Source: Betaproteobacteria bacterium | GTDB taxonomy: Bacteria > Pseudomonadota > Gammaproteobacteria > Burkholderiales > Burkholderiaceae_A | Assembly: GCA_016868255.1 (NCBI GenBank) | Contig: VGHN01000009.1 | Location: 1 to 64,000 of the forward strand | DNA: 64,000 bases | Direction: 5' to 3' | Translations under genes and position numbers: made by a program | Part shown: piece after piece, positions 7,786 to 16,177 of the stretch | Position numbering within the stretch: position 1 is the first letter of the stretch | Layout of the letters: every line of letters begins with the position of its first letter | The notes under the pieces: generated by a model | Seen by the model: only the letters and a program-made list of their open reading frames with translations | The model's database searches: none | Told to the model about the DNA's origin: nothing

Positions 7786-9242
7786 GTCGACCATCCATGC
7801 GTGACCCCGAAGCCGGGTTGCATGCACTCGAGGAAATCCAGGCAATGCTGGCCCGTTTCCGGGTGGAGTCCGAGCTCGTGCATCGAGAGCAGATGGTGGC
7901 CGACCCCTCGCGTCGCGAACTGGTGGAGCAGCTTGTGGCCAAACAGCAGACGGCTGCTCTGGCCCCGCGAATTCGCTCTTTGCATGCAGCCGACATTGCC
8001 TTTGTCCTCGAGGCCCTGCCGCCCGAGCATCGCCAGCTGATCTGGCCTCTTGTTCCGGAGGCGGATCAGGCCGACGTAATGGTGGAATTGCCATCGCCAG
8101 TTCGGGTTGGGCTCATTGGCCTGATGACCCGAGAGGCGTTGCTTCAGATGGCCCAAGGTCTCGACACGGACGACCTCGCGGCGATGGCCGATGAACTTCC
8201 CCAGGAGGTGGTCGATCGAGTCCAGCAGGGTCTCAGCATTGAGGAGAGAGAGCAACTCCGCGCGGCCATGTCCTATCCCGAGGAGAGTGTTGGCGCCCGA
8301 ATGGATTTCGAGATGGTGACCATTCGCGAGGATGTCACCCTCGAGGTGGTACTTCGTTACCTGCGGCGTTTTGATTCATTGCCCGACCACACCGATCAGA
8401 TCTTCGTGGTCGATCGGCGTGGACTTCTTCTGGGTGGCCTGGCCATCACACAGGTGCTTCTTCACGAACCCGAGACCGAAGTGACCAATGTGATGAACGC
8501 GGAGGTCTTTCGACTCAATGCCCGCGACTTGGCTTTCGATGCTGCACAGGCCTTCCAGCGCTACGACTTGGTCTCTGCCCCTGTGATTGACGACAGCGGT
8601 CGTCTGATCGGTCGGCTGAGTGTCTCTGAGGTGGTCGATGTCATACAAGAAGAGAGCGATGCGGATGTACTCGCACAGGCCGGTCTGCGCGAGGAGGAGG
8701 ACCTCTTTGCCTCGGTCTGGGCCTCGGCTAAAAATCGTTGGATGTGGCTGGCACTCAATCTCTGCACAGCCTTTTTTGCCTCGCGCGTGATTGGGGCTTT
8801 CGAGGACACGGTTGAAAGAGTGGTTGCCCTGGCCGCATTGATGCCGATTGTTGCAGGCATTGCGGGCAATTCTGGCAACCAGACCATGACTCTATTTATT
8901 CGCTCACTGGCCCTTGGGCAGGTGGCCGGGCCGAATGTCTTGCGACTCTTCTCCAAAGAGATTGCCATTGCTGGGCTCAACGGGTTGGTCTGGGGCGGGG
9001 TAGCGGGCCTATTTGCCTGGTGGCTCTACGCTGACACAAGCCAAGGCGGCCTCTTGGGACTCACCATGATGCTGGCCATTGTGCTCAACCTTCTCATCGG
9101 CGCGATGATTGCCATTCTTGTGCCGCTTGCGCTGGATCGGATGGGCCGTGACCCCGCCATGGGTGCCTCGGTGCTCCTTACGTTTAGCACCGATTCAATG
9201 GGATTTTTTATCTTCTTGGGCCTGGCCAGTCTGTTCTTCTGA
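7782..9242 (+). CDS. mgtE: Magnesium transporter MgtE
   Basis: MgtE is an inner-membrane Mg2+ channel gated by cytoplasmic magnesium. The 486-residue protein has the standard order: a superhelical N domain (IRSLHAADIAFVLEALPPEHR), two CBS domains at roughly residues 170-290 (QIFVVDRRGLLLGGLA and VSAPVIDDSGRLIG), then about five membrane segments from residue 320 including the pore region PIVAGIAGNSGNQTMTLFIR. It starts with GTG overlapping the stop of the aroE fusion (GTGA), so translation is coupled. In Burkholderia mtgA usually follows aroE here, so this neighbour is unusual. Confidence 0.95.
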   Translation: MSRPSMRDPEAGLHALEEIQAMLARFRVESELVHREQMVADPSRRELVEQLVAKQQTAALAPRIRSLHAADIAFVLEALPPEHRQLIWPLVPEADQADVMVELPSPVRVGLIGLMTREALLQMAQGLDTDDLAAMADELPQEVVDRVQQGLSIEEREQLRAAMSYPEESVGARMDFEMVTIREDVTLEVVLRYLRRFDSLPDHTDQIFVVDRRGLLLGGLAITQVLLHEPETEVTNVMNAEVFRLNARDLAFDAAQAFQRYDLVSAPVIDDSGRLIGRLSVSEVVDVIQEESDADVLAQAGLREEEDLFASVWASAKNRWMWLALNLCTAFFASRVIGAFEDTVERVVALAALMPIVAGIAGNSGNQTMTLFIRSLALGQVAGPNVLRLFSKEIAIAGLNGLVWGGVAGLFAWWLYADTSQGGLLGLTMMLAIVLNLLIGAMIAILVPLALDRMGRDPAMGASVLLTFSTDSMGFFIFLGLASLFF

Positions 9243-9309
9243 AGCCTTGCGACCGAGGGTGGCCATGTTGGGCTGCTGGGTGAGTCGGTGGGGACGGATG
9301 ATCGGCGCC

Positions 9310-9810
9310 TTATTCGGGCTTGTCGGGCTTGTCGGGCTTGGCACGCCAGAGGCCCGAGCGGCCACCAGATTTCTCTAGCAACTGAATACCGGTCATGACC
9401 ATGCCCCGGTCCACGGCTTTGACCATGTCATAGACGGTGAGCAATCCGATCTGAACCGCGGTGAGTGCCTCCATCTCAACGCCCGTCTTTCCGGTGAGGC
9501 CAACAGTGGCAGTGCATCGCAGTGCACTGCGCTCGGGTTCAAGCGAAAAGTCGACGGCGACATGCGTAATAGCCAGTGGATGGCAGAGGGGGATGAGGTC
9601 GCTTGTCTTCTTCGTGGCTTGAATTGCCGCTATGCGGGCCACGGCAATGACATCCCCCTTTGAGGCCTCGCCCTTGCGAATCAGCTCAAGCGTGTGGGGC
9701 TGCATCACAATCAATCCGGTGGCCGTTGCCTCCCGAACGGTGTCGGTCTTCTCAGTGACGCGCACCATGTGGGCCTGGCCATCTTGGTCGAAGTGAGTGA
9801 GTTTGCTCAT
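9310..9810 (-). CDS. moaC: Cyclic pyranopterin monophosphate synthase (molybdenum cofactor)
   Basis: MoaC converts 3',8-cyclo-7,8-dihydro-GTP to cyclic pyranopterin monophosphate, the first molybdopterin intermediate. The 166-residue protein carries family motifs near [27 protein letters not shown] and [16 protein letters not shown], and a C-terminal [24 protein letters not shown]. After that it ends in a low-complexity KPDKPDKPE tail encoded by three perfect 9-base repeats. It converges on mgtE with a 67-base gap that holds no clear terminator, and diverges from the M48 protease gene. No other moa gene is in the window. Confidence 0.96.
   Translation of the reverse strand: MSKLTHFDQDGQAHMVRVTEKTDTVREATATGLIVMQPHTLELIRKGEASKGDVIAVARIAAIQATKKTSDLIPLCHPLAITHVAVDFSLEPERSALRCTATVGLTGKTGVEMEALTAVQIGLLTVYDMVKAVDRGMVMTGIQLLEKSGGRSGLWRAKPDKPDKPE
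9314..9340 (+). repeat. Three perfect tandem copies of TCGGGCTTG in the moaC 3' end
   Basis: The 9-base unit occurs three times in a row and encodes the KPDKPDKPE tail of MoaC on the minus strand. Copy number change would keep the frame. Confidence 0.9.
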
Positions 9811-9853
9811 GCTGTCATCATAAGCAATCCAGAGTCTTCAAGGGAGCTTCTGC

Positions 9854-11410
9854 GTGCTTCAAAAGCCCTGGCCTTGCCTGGCCATTGCCTGCTTCGCTCT
9901 CCTCGGTCTGCCAGTCCAAGCCGTCGCGCAGGCTGGAGTCAATCTTCCCGCGCTGGGGGAGAGCAATGTAGACGAGCTCTCGGTCTCTGAAGAGCGGCGA
10001 TTGGGCCGGTCGGTCTATCAGGAACTCATGCGCGCAGGTGTCGTCTCGAATGATCCAGAGGTGGAGGATTACCTTCATGCCCAGTCTTGGCGGCTTCTGC
10101 AGGCAGCACTCTCGCAGGGTCATTTGGTTCGGGGGGCGTTTCTGCAACCGGAGGAATTTGAGTTCTTCGTCGTTCGCGACCGAAGCATCAATGCCTTTGC
10201 GATTCCTGGCGGCTATATTGGTGTGCATACAGGCCTGATCGTGCAGTCGCAGTCTGAGTCGGAACTGATGTCGGTTCTGGCCCATGAGATCGGCCACGTC
10301 ACCCAGCGACACATCTCTCGAATGATCGGGCAACAGCGTCAGTCCTCCGGAGTCATGCTTGCCGCGGCGATACTGGCTGCGATGGCTGCAGGCAGCAGTG
10401 GCGATGCAGCCGCGGGGATTCTCTCTCTTGGGCAGACAGTTGCGGTTCGCGAGCAGCTGGCATTCTCTCGAGAGGCCGAACGCGAGGCCGATCGAGTGGG
10501 CTTTGGCCTTATGAGTCAGGCCGGCTTCGATCCAGCCGGTCAGGCCAGGCTTTTTGAGCGTCTTGCGCAGGCAAGCCGACTGATGGAATCGGACGCCCCC
10601 TCCTGGTTGAGAACACACCCCCTCACCCAAGAGCGAATTGGTGAATCGCAGTCTCGCCTGGGGCTGGGGCGTGCAACGTCCGCTGTGGTTGATAGCCTCG
10701 AGTTCCAGTGGCTCAAGGCACGTCTCCAAGCGCAGGAGGATCGTTCCGTTGATGGCCAGGCTCGCCAGAGGGGGCGACTCCTCGATGCGCTCACAAAGTC
10801 AGAGGTGGGTTCGATCGATCAGGCCCGCCTCTTCTACGCACTGGCCTGGCTCGCCGTTGAGGCCAGAGATTTCTCAGAGGCCCAGCGAAGCCTTCAACGT
10901 GTCGATGAGTTGCTGGGCCGAGCCGATTGGCGAGACCAGCGCAACCTCCTGGCCCCTTTGATCGAGCGCCTGCGTCTTCGTGTATTACTGGGACAGGGCA
11001 GGGCGCGAGAGGCATTGGAGCGGGCCGATCGACTGCCCGTTGAGTGGCGAACGGCTGTCTCTTGGCGGGCCCTTCAACGGGACCGAATCGAATTTGGCAT
11101 CGAGGCCAAAGAGTCGGTGCGGGCCCTTGCGCATGCAAAAGCCTATGTCTCGGCGCATCCCAAAGATGCAGAGGCTTGGCGCCTCTATGGCTCGATCGCC
11201 GAGGGCCTGTCGCGGCGTTCTGTTGCCCATTGGGCTGCGGCCGAGCGCTATGCCCTGTTGGGCGCCATACCCGCCGCCATTGAACAACTCGAGGCAGCCA
11301 GGCGGGCTGCAGACACTGATTTCTTGAGCCTCTCGCAGATTGATGCGCGCCTGGCCACCCTGCGAAGGCAGTGGCAGGCCGAAAAACCCAAGCCTAACGA
11401 AAGACGATAG
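9854..11410 (+). CDS. Periplasmic M48-family metalloprotease, BepA-like
   Basis: A zinc metalloprotease with a signal peptide, expected in the periplasm, where BepA-type relatives survey outer-membrane protein assembly. The first 25 residues (MLQKPWPCLAIACFALLGLPVQA) form a signal sequence. The zinc motif HEIGH lies at residues 144-148 and the third ligand region EREADRVG follows. The C-terminal 250 residues are helical and TPR-like (FYALAWLAVEARDFSEAQRSL). The 518-residue length fits the BepA/YfgC type. The start is a GTG, chosen because it gives the signal peptide. Its 3' end overlaps the convergent purU gene by 17 bases. Confidence 0.9.
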   Translation: MLQKPWPCLAIACFALLGLPVQAVAQAGVNLPALGESNVDELSVSEERRLGRSVYQELMRAGVVSNDPEVEDYLHAQSWRLLQAALSQGHLVRGAFLQPEEFEFFVVRDRSINAFAIPGGYIGVHTGLIVQSQSESELMSVLAHEIGHVTQRHISRMIGQQRQSSGVMLAAAILAAMAAGSSGDAAAGILSLGQTVAVREQLAFSREAEREADRVGFGLMSQAGFDPAGQARLFERLAQASRLMESDAPSWLRTHPLTQERIGESQSRLGLGRATSAVVDSLEFQWLKARLQAQEDRSVDGQARQRGRLLDALTKSEVGSIDQARLFYALAWLAVEARDFSEAQRSLQRVDELLGRADWRDQRNLLAPLIERLRLRVLLGQGRAREALERADRLPVEWRTAVSWRALQRDRIEFGIEAKESVRALAHAKAYVSAHPKDAEAWRLYGSIAEGLSRRSVAHWAAAERYALLGAIPAAIEQLEAARRAADTDFLSLSQIDARLATLRRQWQAEKPKPNERR

Positions 11411-12260
11411 TTTTCTGACCGTTGATTAGTATGCGGTGTTCCGCATGCCATCGAACTGCCCTTGCGAGCACCCTTGACTCGATGTCTCCGCCAATCCGTG
11501 TGAGCTCCTCGACATTCAGGGTGTGGTCAACGCGCTCGACATCTTGCTCAATGATGGGCCCCTCATCGAGATCGGCCGTGACATAGTGCGAAGTCGCACC
11601 GATGATCTTGACCCCTCGAGAATAGGCTTGGGCGTAGGGCTTTGCGCCCTTGAAGCTGGGCAAGAAAGAATGATGGATGTTGATGGCCCGTCCGGACCAG
11701 TCTCGACAGAGGTCGTTGGACAGAATTTGCATATAGCGCGCCAAGACCACCAAGTCTGAGCCGGTGGTTTTGTAGAGCCGGCGCAATGCGTCCTCTTGTT
11801 TGTTTTCGGGTGTTACCTGCAGGTGATGAAATTCAATGCCATGGTGGGTGGCCAGGCCCTCGAAGTCTCGGTGATTCGAGACCACCGCAGAAATCTCGAT
11901 GGGAATTTGTTTGTTCGAGGCCCGAAAGAGAAGGTCATTGAGGCAGTGCCCGTGCTGAGAGACCAAGACCATGACCCGAGTTTTTGCTGCAGCATCGAAG
12001 AGCGACCATTCCATCTCCAGCGGTCGTGCCAACCGCTCGAACGCCGATTCAAAACCGGAGGACGAGTCGGGTGCGGCAAAGTGCAGGCGCATGAAGAACC
12101 GGCCAGCCTGTTCGTCGCCGTACTGGGCCGAGTCAAGAATCTTGCAGCCGTGCTCGAATAAAAACTCGCTAACGCGAAACACCAGCCCCTTCTGATCGGG
12201 ACAAGAAAGCGTGAGTATTTGCTCTTTTAAGCGCGCCTCAGTGATTTGGGTTGCCCCCAC
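11394..12260 (-). CDS. purU: Formyltetrahydrofolate deformylase
   Basis: PurU hydrolyses 10-formyl-tetrahydrofolate to formate and tetrahydrofolate, balancing one-carbon pools. The protein has an N-terminal ACT domain (LTLSCPDQKGLVFRVSEFLFE) and a C-terminal formyltransferase-like domain with the signature INIHHSFLPSFKGAKPY. The longest open frame begins at 12320 inside the zinc-finger gene; the internal GTG at 12260 gives 288 residues, matching the family, and is my preferred start, though no good Shine-Dalgarno supports either. It still overlaps the upstream zinc-finger gene by 23 bases, so expression is probably coupled. Confidence 0.92.
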   Translation of the reverse strand: MGATQITEARLKEQILTLSCPDQKGLVFRVSEFLFEHGCKILDSAQYGDEQAGRFFMRLHFAAPDSSSGFESAFERLARPLEMEWSLFDAAAKTRVMVLVSQHGHCLNDLLFRASNKQIPIEISAVVSNHRDFEGLATHHGIEFHHLQVTPENKQEDALRRLYKTTGSDLVVLARYMQILSNDLCRDWSGRAINIHHSFLPSFKGAKPYAQAYSRGVKIIGATSHYVTADLDEGPIIEQDVERVDHTLNVEELTRIGGDIESRVLARAVRWHAEHRILINGQKTIVFR

Positions 12261-12426
12261 TGGGCAGCCGGTACTGGGTTCCACAGTAGGGGCACTGGGC
12301 CAGGCCCTGCTTGAACTCAAGGTAGACCTTGGGGTGAGCGCTCCAAAGCGGCATATTTGGATTGGGGCAGGCGGCCGGTAGGTCGCTCTCGCCCAGTGGG
12401 ACGGGCGTATTCTCTGGGGAGGCCAT
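12238..12426 (-). CDS. Small zinc-finger (zf-CHCC type) protein
   Basis: A 62-residue protein with the pattern ACPNPNMPLWSAHPKVYLEF then CPYCGTQY, that is Cys, His and a CxxC pair consistent with the zf-CHCC family, which is related to the small NDUFS6 zinc subunit of complex I. It is typically found next to ilvE in betaproteobacteria, as here. The track gives an earlier start inside ilvE; I choose the ATG at 12426 because a strong AGGAGAG Shine-Dalgarno precedes it and it clears the ilvE stop. Function is not established. Confidence 0.85.
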   Translation of the reverse strand: MASPENTPVPLGESDLPAACPNPNMPLWSAHPKVYLEFKQGLAQCPYCGTQYRLPSGGNPNH

Positions 12427-12443
12427 CGCGGTCTCTCCTGGGC

Positions 12444-13364
12444 TTAAATATGGGCCAGCCAATTGGCGTACTGCGTGGCCTTTCCACCCACGGCATCGAA
12501 GTAGGTCTTCTGAATGGCGTGCGTAATGGGGCCTCGACCACCATTGCCGATGACTCGGTCATCGAGTTCTCGAATGGGGGTCACCTCGGCGGCCGTGCCG
12601 GTGAAAAACGCCTCATCGGCGCAATAGATCTCGTCCCGCGTGATTCGCTTCTCAATGACCTCGTAGCCGAGGTCCTGCGCAATCTGAATGACCGCGTTTC
12701 GGGTGATTCCGTCGAGGCAAGATGCCAGATCGGGGGTGTAGACCTTGCCCTTCTTGATGACAAATAGATTCTCACCCGAACCCTCTGAGGCGTATCCATC
12801 GGTGTCCAGCAAGAGCGCCTCGTCGTAGCCATGGACCGCCACTTCTTGGTGGGCAAGGATCGAATTGATGTAGTAACCGCAAGCCTTGGCACGAACCAAA
12901 GAGACATTGACATGGTGCCGACTGAAGGAAGAGGTCTTGACGCGAATGCCCTTGTTGATACCGTCTTCCCCGAGGTAGGCGCCCCAGGGCCATGCGGCAA
13001 TGGCCACATGAATGGTGTTGTCGACCGCTGCGAGCCCCATGCGCTCGGAGCCAATCCATGCGATGGGCCTCAGGTAACAGGACTTGAGCTTGTTGGCGCG
13101 GACCACCTCCTTCTGCGCCTCTTCAAGCACATCTGCCGTGTACTTGATCTTCATCTGAAAAATCTTGGCCGAGTTTAAAAATCGCTCTGTGTGTTCCTTG
13201 AGGCGGAATATGGCACTGCCCCGCGGCGTCTCGTAGCAGCGAACGCCCTCGAAGACCCCCATTCCGTAATGCAGGGTGTGGGTGAGCACATGGACTTTGG
13301 CGTCGCGCCAGTCAATGAGCTTCCCATCCATCCATATCCAACCGTCCCGATCGGCCATTGACAT
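12444..13364 (-). CDS. ilvE: Branched-chain amino acid aminotransferase
   Basis: IlvE transfers the amino group of glutamate to the 2-oxo acids of valine, leucine and isoleucine, the last step of their synthesis. The 306-residue fold-type IV PLP enzyme shows GWIWMDGKLIDWRDAKVHVLTHTLHYG at the N-terminus, the ACGYYINSILAHQEV segment of the lysine region and EVTPIRELDDRVIGNG near the cofactor phosphate site. An AAAGGAG Shine-Dalgarno sits 9 bases before the ATG. It heads a small operon with the zinc-finger gene and purU. Confidence 0.96.
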   Translation of the reverse strand: MSMADRDGWIWMDGKLIDWRDAKVHVLTHTLHYGMGVFEGVRCYETPRGSAIFRLKEHTERFLNSAKIFQMKIKYTADVLEEAQKEVVRANKLKSCYLRPIAWIGSERMGLAAVDNTIHVAIAAWPWGAYLGEDGINKGIRVKTSSFSRHHVNVSLVRAKACGYYINSILAHQEVAVHGYDEALLLDTDGYASEGSGENLFVIKKGKVYTPDLASCLDGITRNAVIQIAQDLGYEVIEKRITRDEIYCADEAFFTGTAAEVTPIRELDDRVIGNGGRGPITHAIQKTYFDAVGGKATQYANWLAHI

Positions 13365-13402
13365 GGCGTCGACTCCTTTAATTTTTCTCGCAAACGCAGA
13401 TT

Positions 13403-16141
13403 CTACCCAGTGCGAAGACGAATCTCAGACAGGGGACGAATCGTCGACGGGGCATCTTGAAAGACCACCGTCCAGAGTTGCCGAACTGCTCCGCGCTCGC
13501 TGGCCAAGTCTTCGGGTGCAATCCTGGCCGAGGCGGCACCCGATAGCCGGATGCGGTGTTGGTGTTGCCGAAAAACACGGTAGGCATTGGCCGTGGCCTC
13601 TGCGAGCGGCTGGGGGATGAGATCTCGCTGCGCGGCCATGCCCAGAAGGGCGATGTTGCCCAGGTTCTGGCTGAGCTCCGGGAACTGGTGGGCATGTCCC
13701 AAGACCAGGGCTTGGACCATAAATTCAATGTCCACCATGCCACCCGGATCATGTTTGAGGTCGAAGAGCTCCGATGGGTTGGGATGTCCCTCGTGCATTT
13801 TCTCTCGCATGGCAAGAATCTCCTCGAGCAGCGCGACTCGGTCTCGTTGGAGCCGAAGGATTCTGTGTCGTTCCGCCTCAAATGCTTGCCCAATCGAGGC
13901 ATCGCCGGCGCAGAAACGGGCCCGGGTGAGCGCCTGATGCTCCCAGACCCAGGCGCGGTTCTCTTGGTAATTAATAAAGCCTTGTAAATCGGTGACCAAC
14001 AAACCTGCGTTGCCATTGGGGCGAAGCCGAAGGTCGATCTCGAAGAGGCTTCCGGCTGAGGTGGTCGTGCTCAACCAGATGTTGATCCTCTGGGCGAGTC
14101 GTGCGTATCGCTCCTGCGCCCGCTCGTCGTCGTCATGAATGAAAATTAGATCGAGGTCGGAGGCGTATCCGAGCTCCTTCCCACCGAGCTTCCCATACGC
14201 AATGACCGCAAACTTCGGTGTCTCCCGATGCCGTTTGGGGGTCGCACGCCATGCCGCATCGAGCGTTGCGGCAATGATTCGATCGGCCAAAGCGGACAAT
14301 TGATCCGAGAGGTGCTCGACGGACCAACGGCCCTCAAGGTCCTGCACCAGTAGCCGGAAGAGTTGTGCATGGTGGGCCTCGCGCAAGGCATCCATCTGTC
14401 GCTCGACATCGGGCTCATGGTTTTGAACTGCCTGCGCGATGTCTGCCTGCAGATTGGCTGAAAAAAGGGCCAAATCAGGCGGATCCATCAGTGTTCGATG
14501 ATCGAGGAGTTCGTCGAGCACGATGGGATGTCGGCGAAGATAGTCGGATGCCCAAGCGGAGGCCTCTGCAACGCGGGCCACTCGGGTGAGGGCCTCCGGG
14601 TACTCATCGAGAAGCGCAAGATAGGAGTCTCTTCGGGAGATCGCATCAAGCAGGCCGCGGAGTCGGCCCTCAACCAATTCAGGGTTCACTGCGGATTCGG
14701 CCCTCAGGCGGATGCGCTCGTGCAATCGGACCAGTCGACCCTCTCGATCCCGAGGCCGGCCTCGGTCCTCCTCACCCGTATCCTGCTCTGCGACCTCATT
14801 GGATTCATCTCGCCGAAACAATCGATCAAAGAGTTCGCTGACCACCTGGCGATGGCGCTCAATCTCATTGATCAAGGTCTGGATGTCTCTGAGCCCAGAT
14901 GCCAACACCATGTAGTCATAGGCCGATGCTGCTCCGGGGAGGACATGTGTCTGCGCATCTTCTTTGTATTGAAGACGGTGCTCGATTCGACGCCAGAAGC
15001 GGTAGGCCTCAAGCAGCAAAGAGGTCTCCTCTGGACTGAGGCGACCTTGTTTCTCGAGGACCTTAAGCGTCTCTCGAGTGCTTGGGGAGCGCAGCGACGC
15101 ATCCTTCCCGCCACGGATGAGTTGGAATAACTGGGCAATAAATTCAATCTCTCGAATACCGCCACGCCCCAACTTGACGTCGATGGTCTCGTGGCCCCCC
15201 GCCATTCGAGACTCTCGATGGCCGCTTCGTCGATCCGCCTCTTCGCGAATCTGTCCGTGCAACTCGCGAAGGGCGCCCAGGGCGTTGTAATCAAGGTAGC
15301 GTCGGTAGACAAAGGGCCGCCGGATCTCCTCCAGGGCCTGACAATGCCTCTCAAAGTCGGTGGGATCACTCAAAACAGCGCCATTAATCACTCTCGCCTT
15401 GATCCAGGCGTAACGCTCCCACTCTCGACCCTGAACCATTAAGTATTCTTCGAGCATCGGCAGGCTGCAGATGATGGGGCCTGACTCGCCATTCGGGCGA
15501 AGCCGCAGGTCGATTCGAAAGACAAAACCATCCGCAGTGGATTCGCTCAGCAACTGCGAAATCCGCCGAGAGCAACGCTCAAAAAAGCTAAAACTGTCGA
15601 TGACACCGGAGCCGTCTGTGAGGCCTGTGGTTTGTCCCGCTTCAGCGGCCAGATAAATCAAGTCAATGTCGGAGGAGGCGTTGAGCTCATTGCCCCCCAA
15701 TTTCCCCATTCCCACCACCATCAGGTCGATGGGCCTGCCCTTTTCGTCAACCGGTGCCCCGTAACGCTCCGCGAGGCCCCGCGCCGCGATGGAATAGGCG
15801 GTATTCACCACAAGTGAGGCGAGGCTGCTGATTGACAGGAGGTTCTCGTCGAGATCGGCTGCACCCGAGAGATCTCTGGCGATGATGCCGGCCATGATGC
15901 TGTTGCGAAATTGCCGAAGCCCCCGAGCGGCCTCCTCGATGGGGACCGCTACGTGAGCGCTCAAGTCAGGCCAGTGCGTCGCCATGTGTGCAGCGATGAC
16001 TTCTTCGGTCAGTGCCCGATCGGGGTCAAGCAGGCAGTCGCGCGCCGCGAGGATTGGAAGGATTCTCGCCATGAGTGGCGAGACCTCGGCTGCATGCCGG
16101 TAATGGGGATGGTCGTGAAGCAGACTGTTTTCGCTGGTCAT
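13403..16141 (-). CDS. glnE: Bifunctional glutamine synthetase adenylyltransferase/deadenylylase
   Basis: GlnE adds AMP to, or removes it from, glutamine synthetase in response to PII, so it sets nitrogen assimilation. At 912 residues it is full length with both nucleotidyltransferase domains: the N-terminal deadenylylase domain with GGNELNASSDIDLIYL near residue 155 and the C-terminal adenylyltransferase domain with GGKELGYASDLDLIFIHDD near residue 665, joined by helical regulatory regions. It is divergent from yhdP across 36 bases. The downstream ilvE gene begins 38 bases after its stop. Confidence 0.96.
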   Translation of the reverse strand: MTSENSLLHDHPHYRHAAEVSPLMARILPILAARDCLLDPDRALTEEVIAAHMATHWPDLSAHVAVPIEEAARGLRQFRNSIMAGIIARDLSGAADLDENLLSISSLASLVVNTAYSIAARGLAERYGAPVDEKGRPIDLMVVGMGKLGGNELNASSDIDLIYLAAEAGQTTGLTDGSGVIDSFSFFERCSRRISQLLSESTADGFVFRIDLRLRPNGESGPIICSLPMLEEYLMVQGREWERYAWIKARVINGAVLSDPTDFERHCQALEEIRRPFVYRRYLDYNALGALRELHGQIREEADRRSGHRESRMAGGHETIDVKLGRGGIREIEFIAQLFQLIRGGKDASLRSPSTRETLKVLEKQGRLSPEETSLLLEAYRFWRRIEHRLQYKEDAQTHVLPGAASAYDYMVLASGLRDIQTLINEIERHRQVVSELFDRLFRRDESNEVAEQDTGEEDRGRPRDREGRLVRLHERIRLRAESAVNPELVEGRLRGLLDAISRRDSYLALLDEYPEALTRVARVAEASAWASDYLRRHPIVLDELLDHRTLMDPPDLALFSANLQADIAQAVQNHEPDVERQMDALREAHHAQLFRLLVQDLEGRWSVEHLSDQLSALADRIIAATLDAAWRATPKRHRETPKFAVIAYGKLGGKELGYASDLDLIFIHDDDERAQERYARLAQRINIWLSTTTSAGSLFEIDLRLRPNGNAGLLVTDLQGFINYQENRAWVWEHQALTRARFCAGDASIGQAFEAERHRILRLQRDRVALLEEILAMREKMHEGHPNPSELFDLKHDPGGMVDIEFMVQALVLGHAHQFPELSQNLGNIALLGMAAQRDLIPQPLAEATANAYRVFRQHQHRIRLSGAASARIAPEDLASERGAVRQLWTVVFQDAPSTIRPLSEIRLRTG

Positions 16142-16177
16142 TGCCGCAATTGTGATTCGCTATGACAGAATTTGACC

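Noticed and set aside
9818-10729. 303-residue open frame antisense to the M48 protease
   Set aside because: Low-complexity, no motif, opposite to a gene with signal peptide and HEIGH motif.
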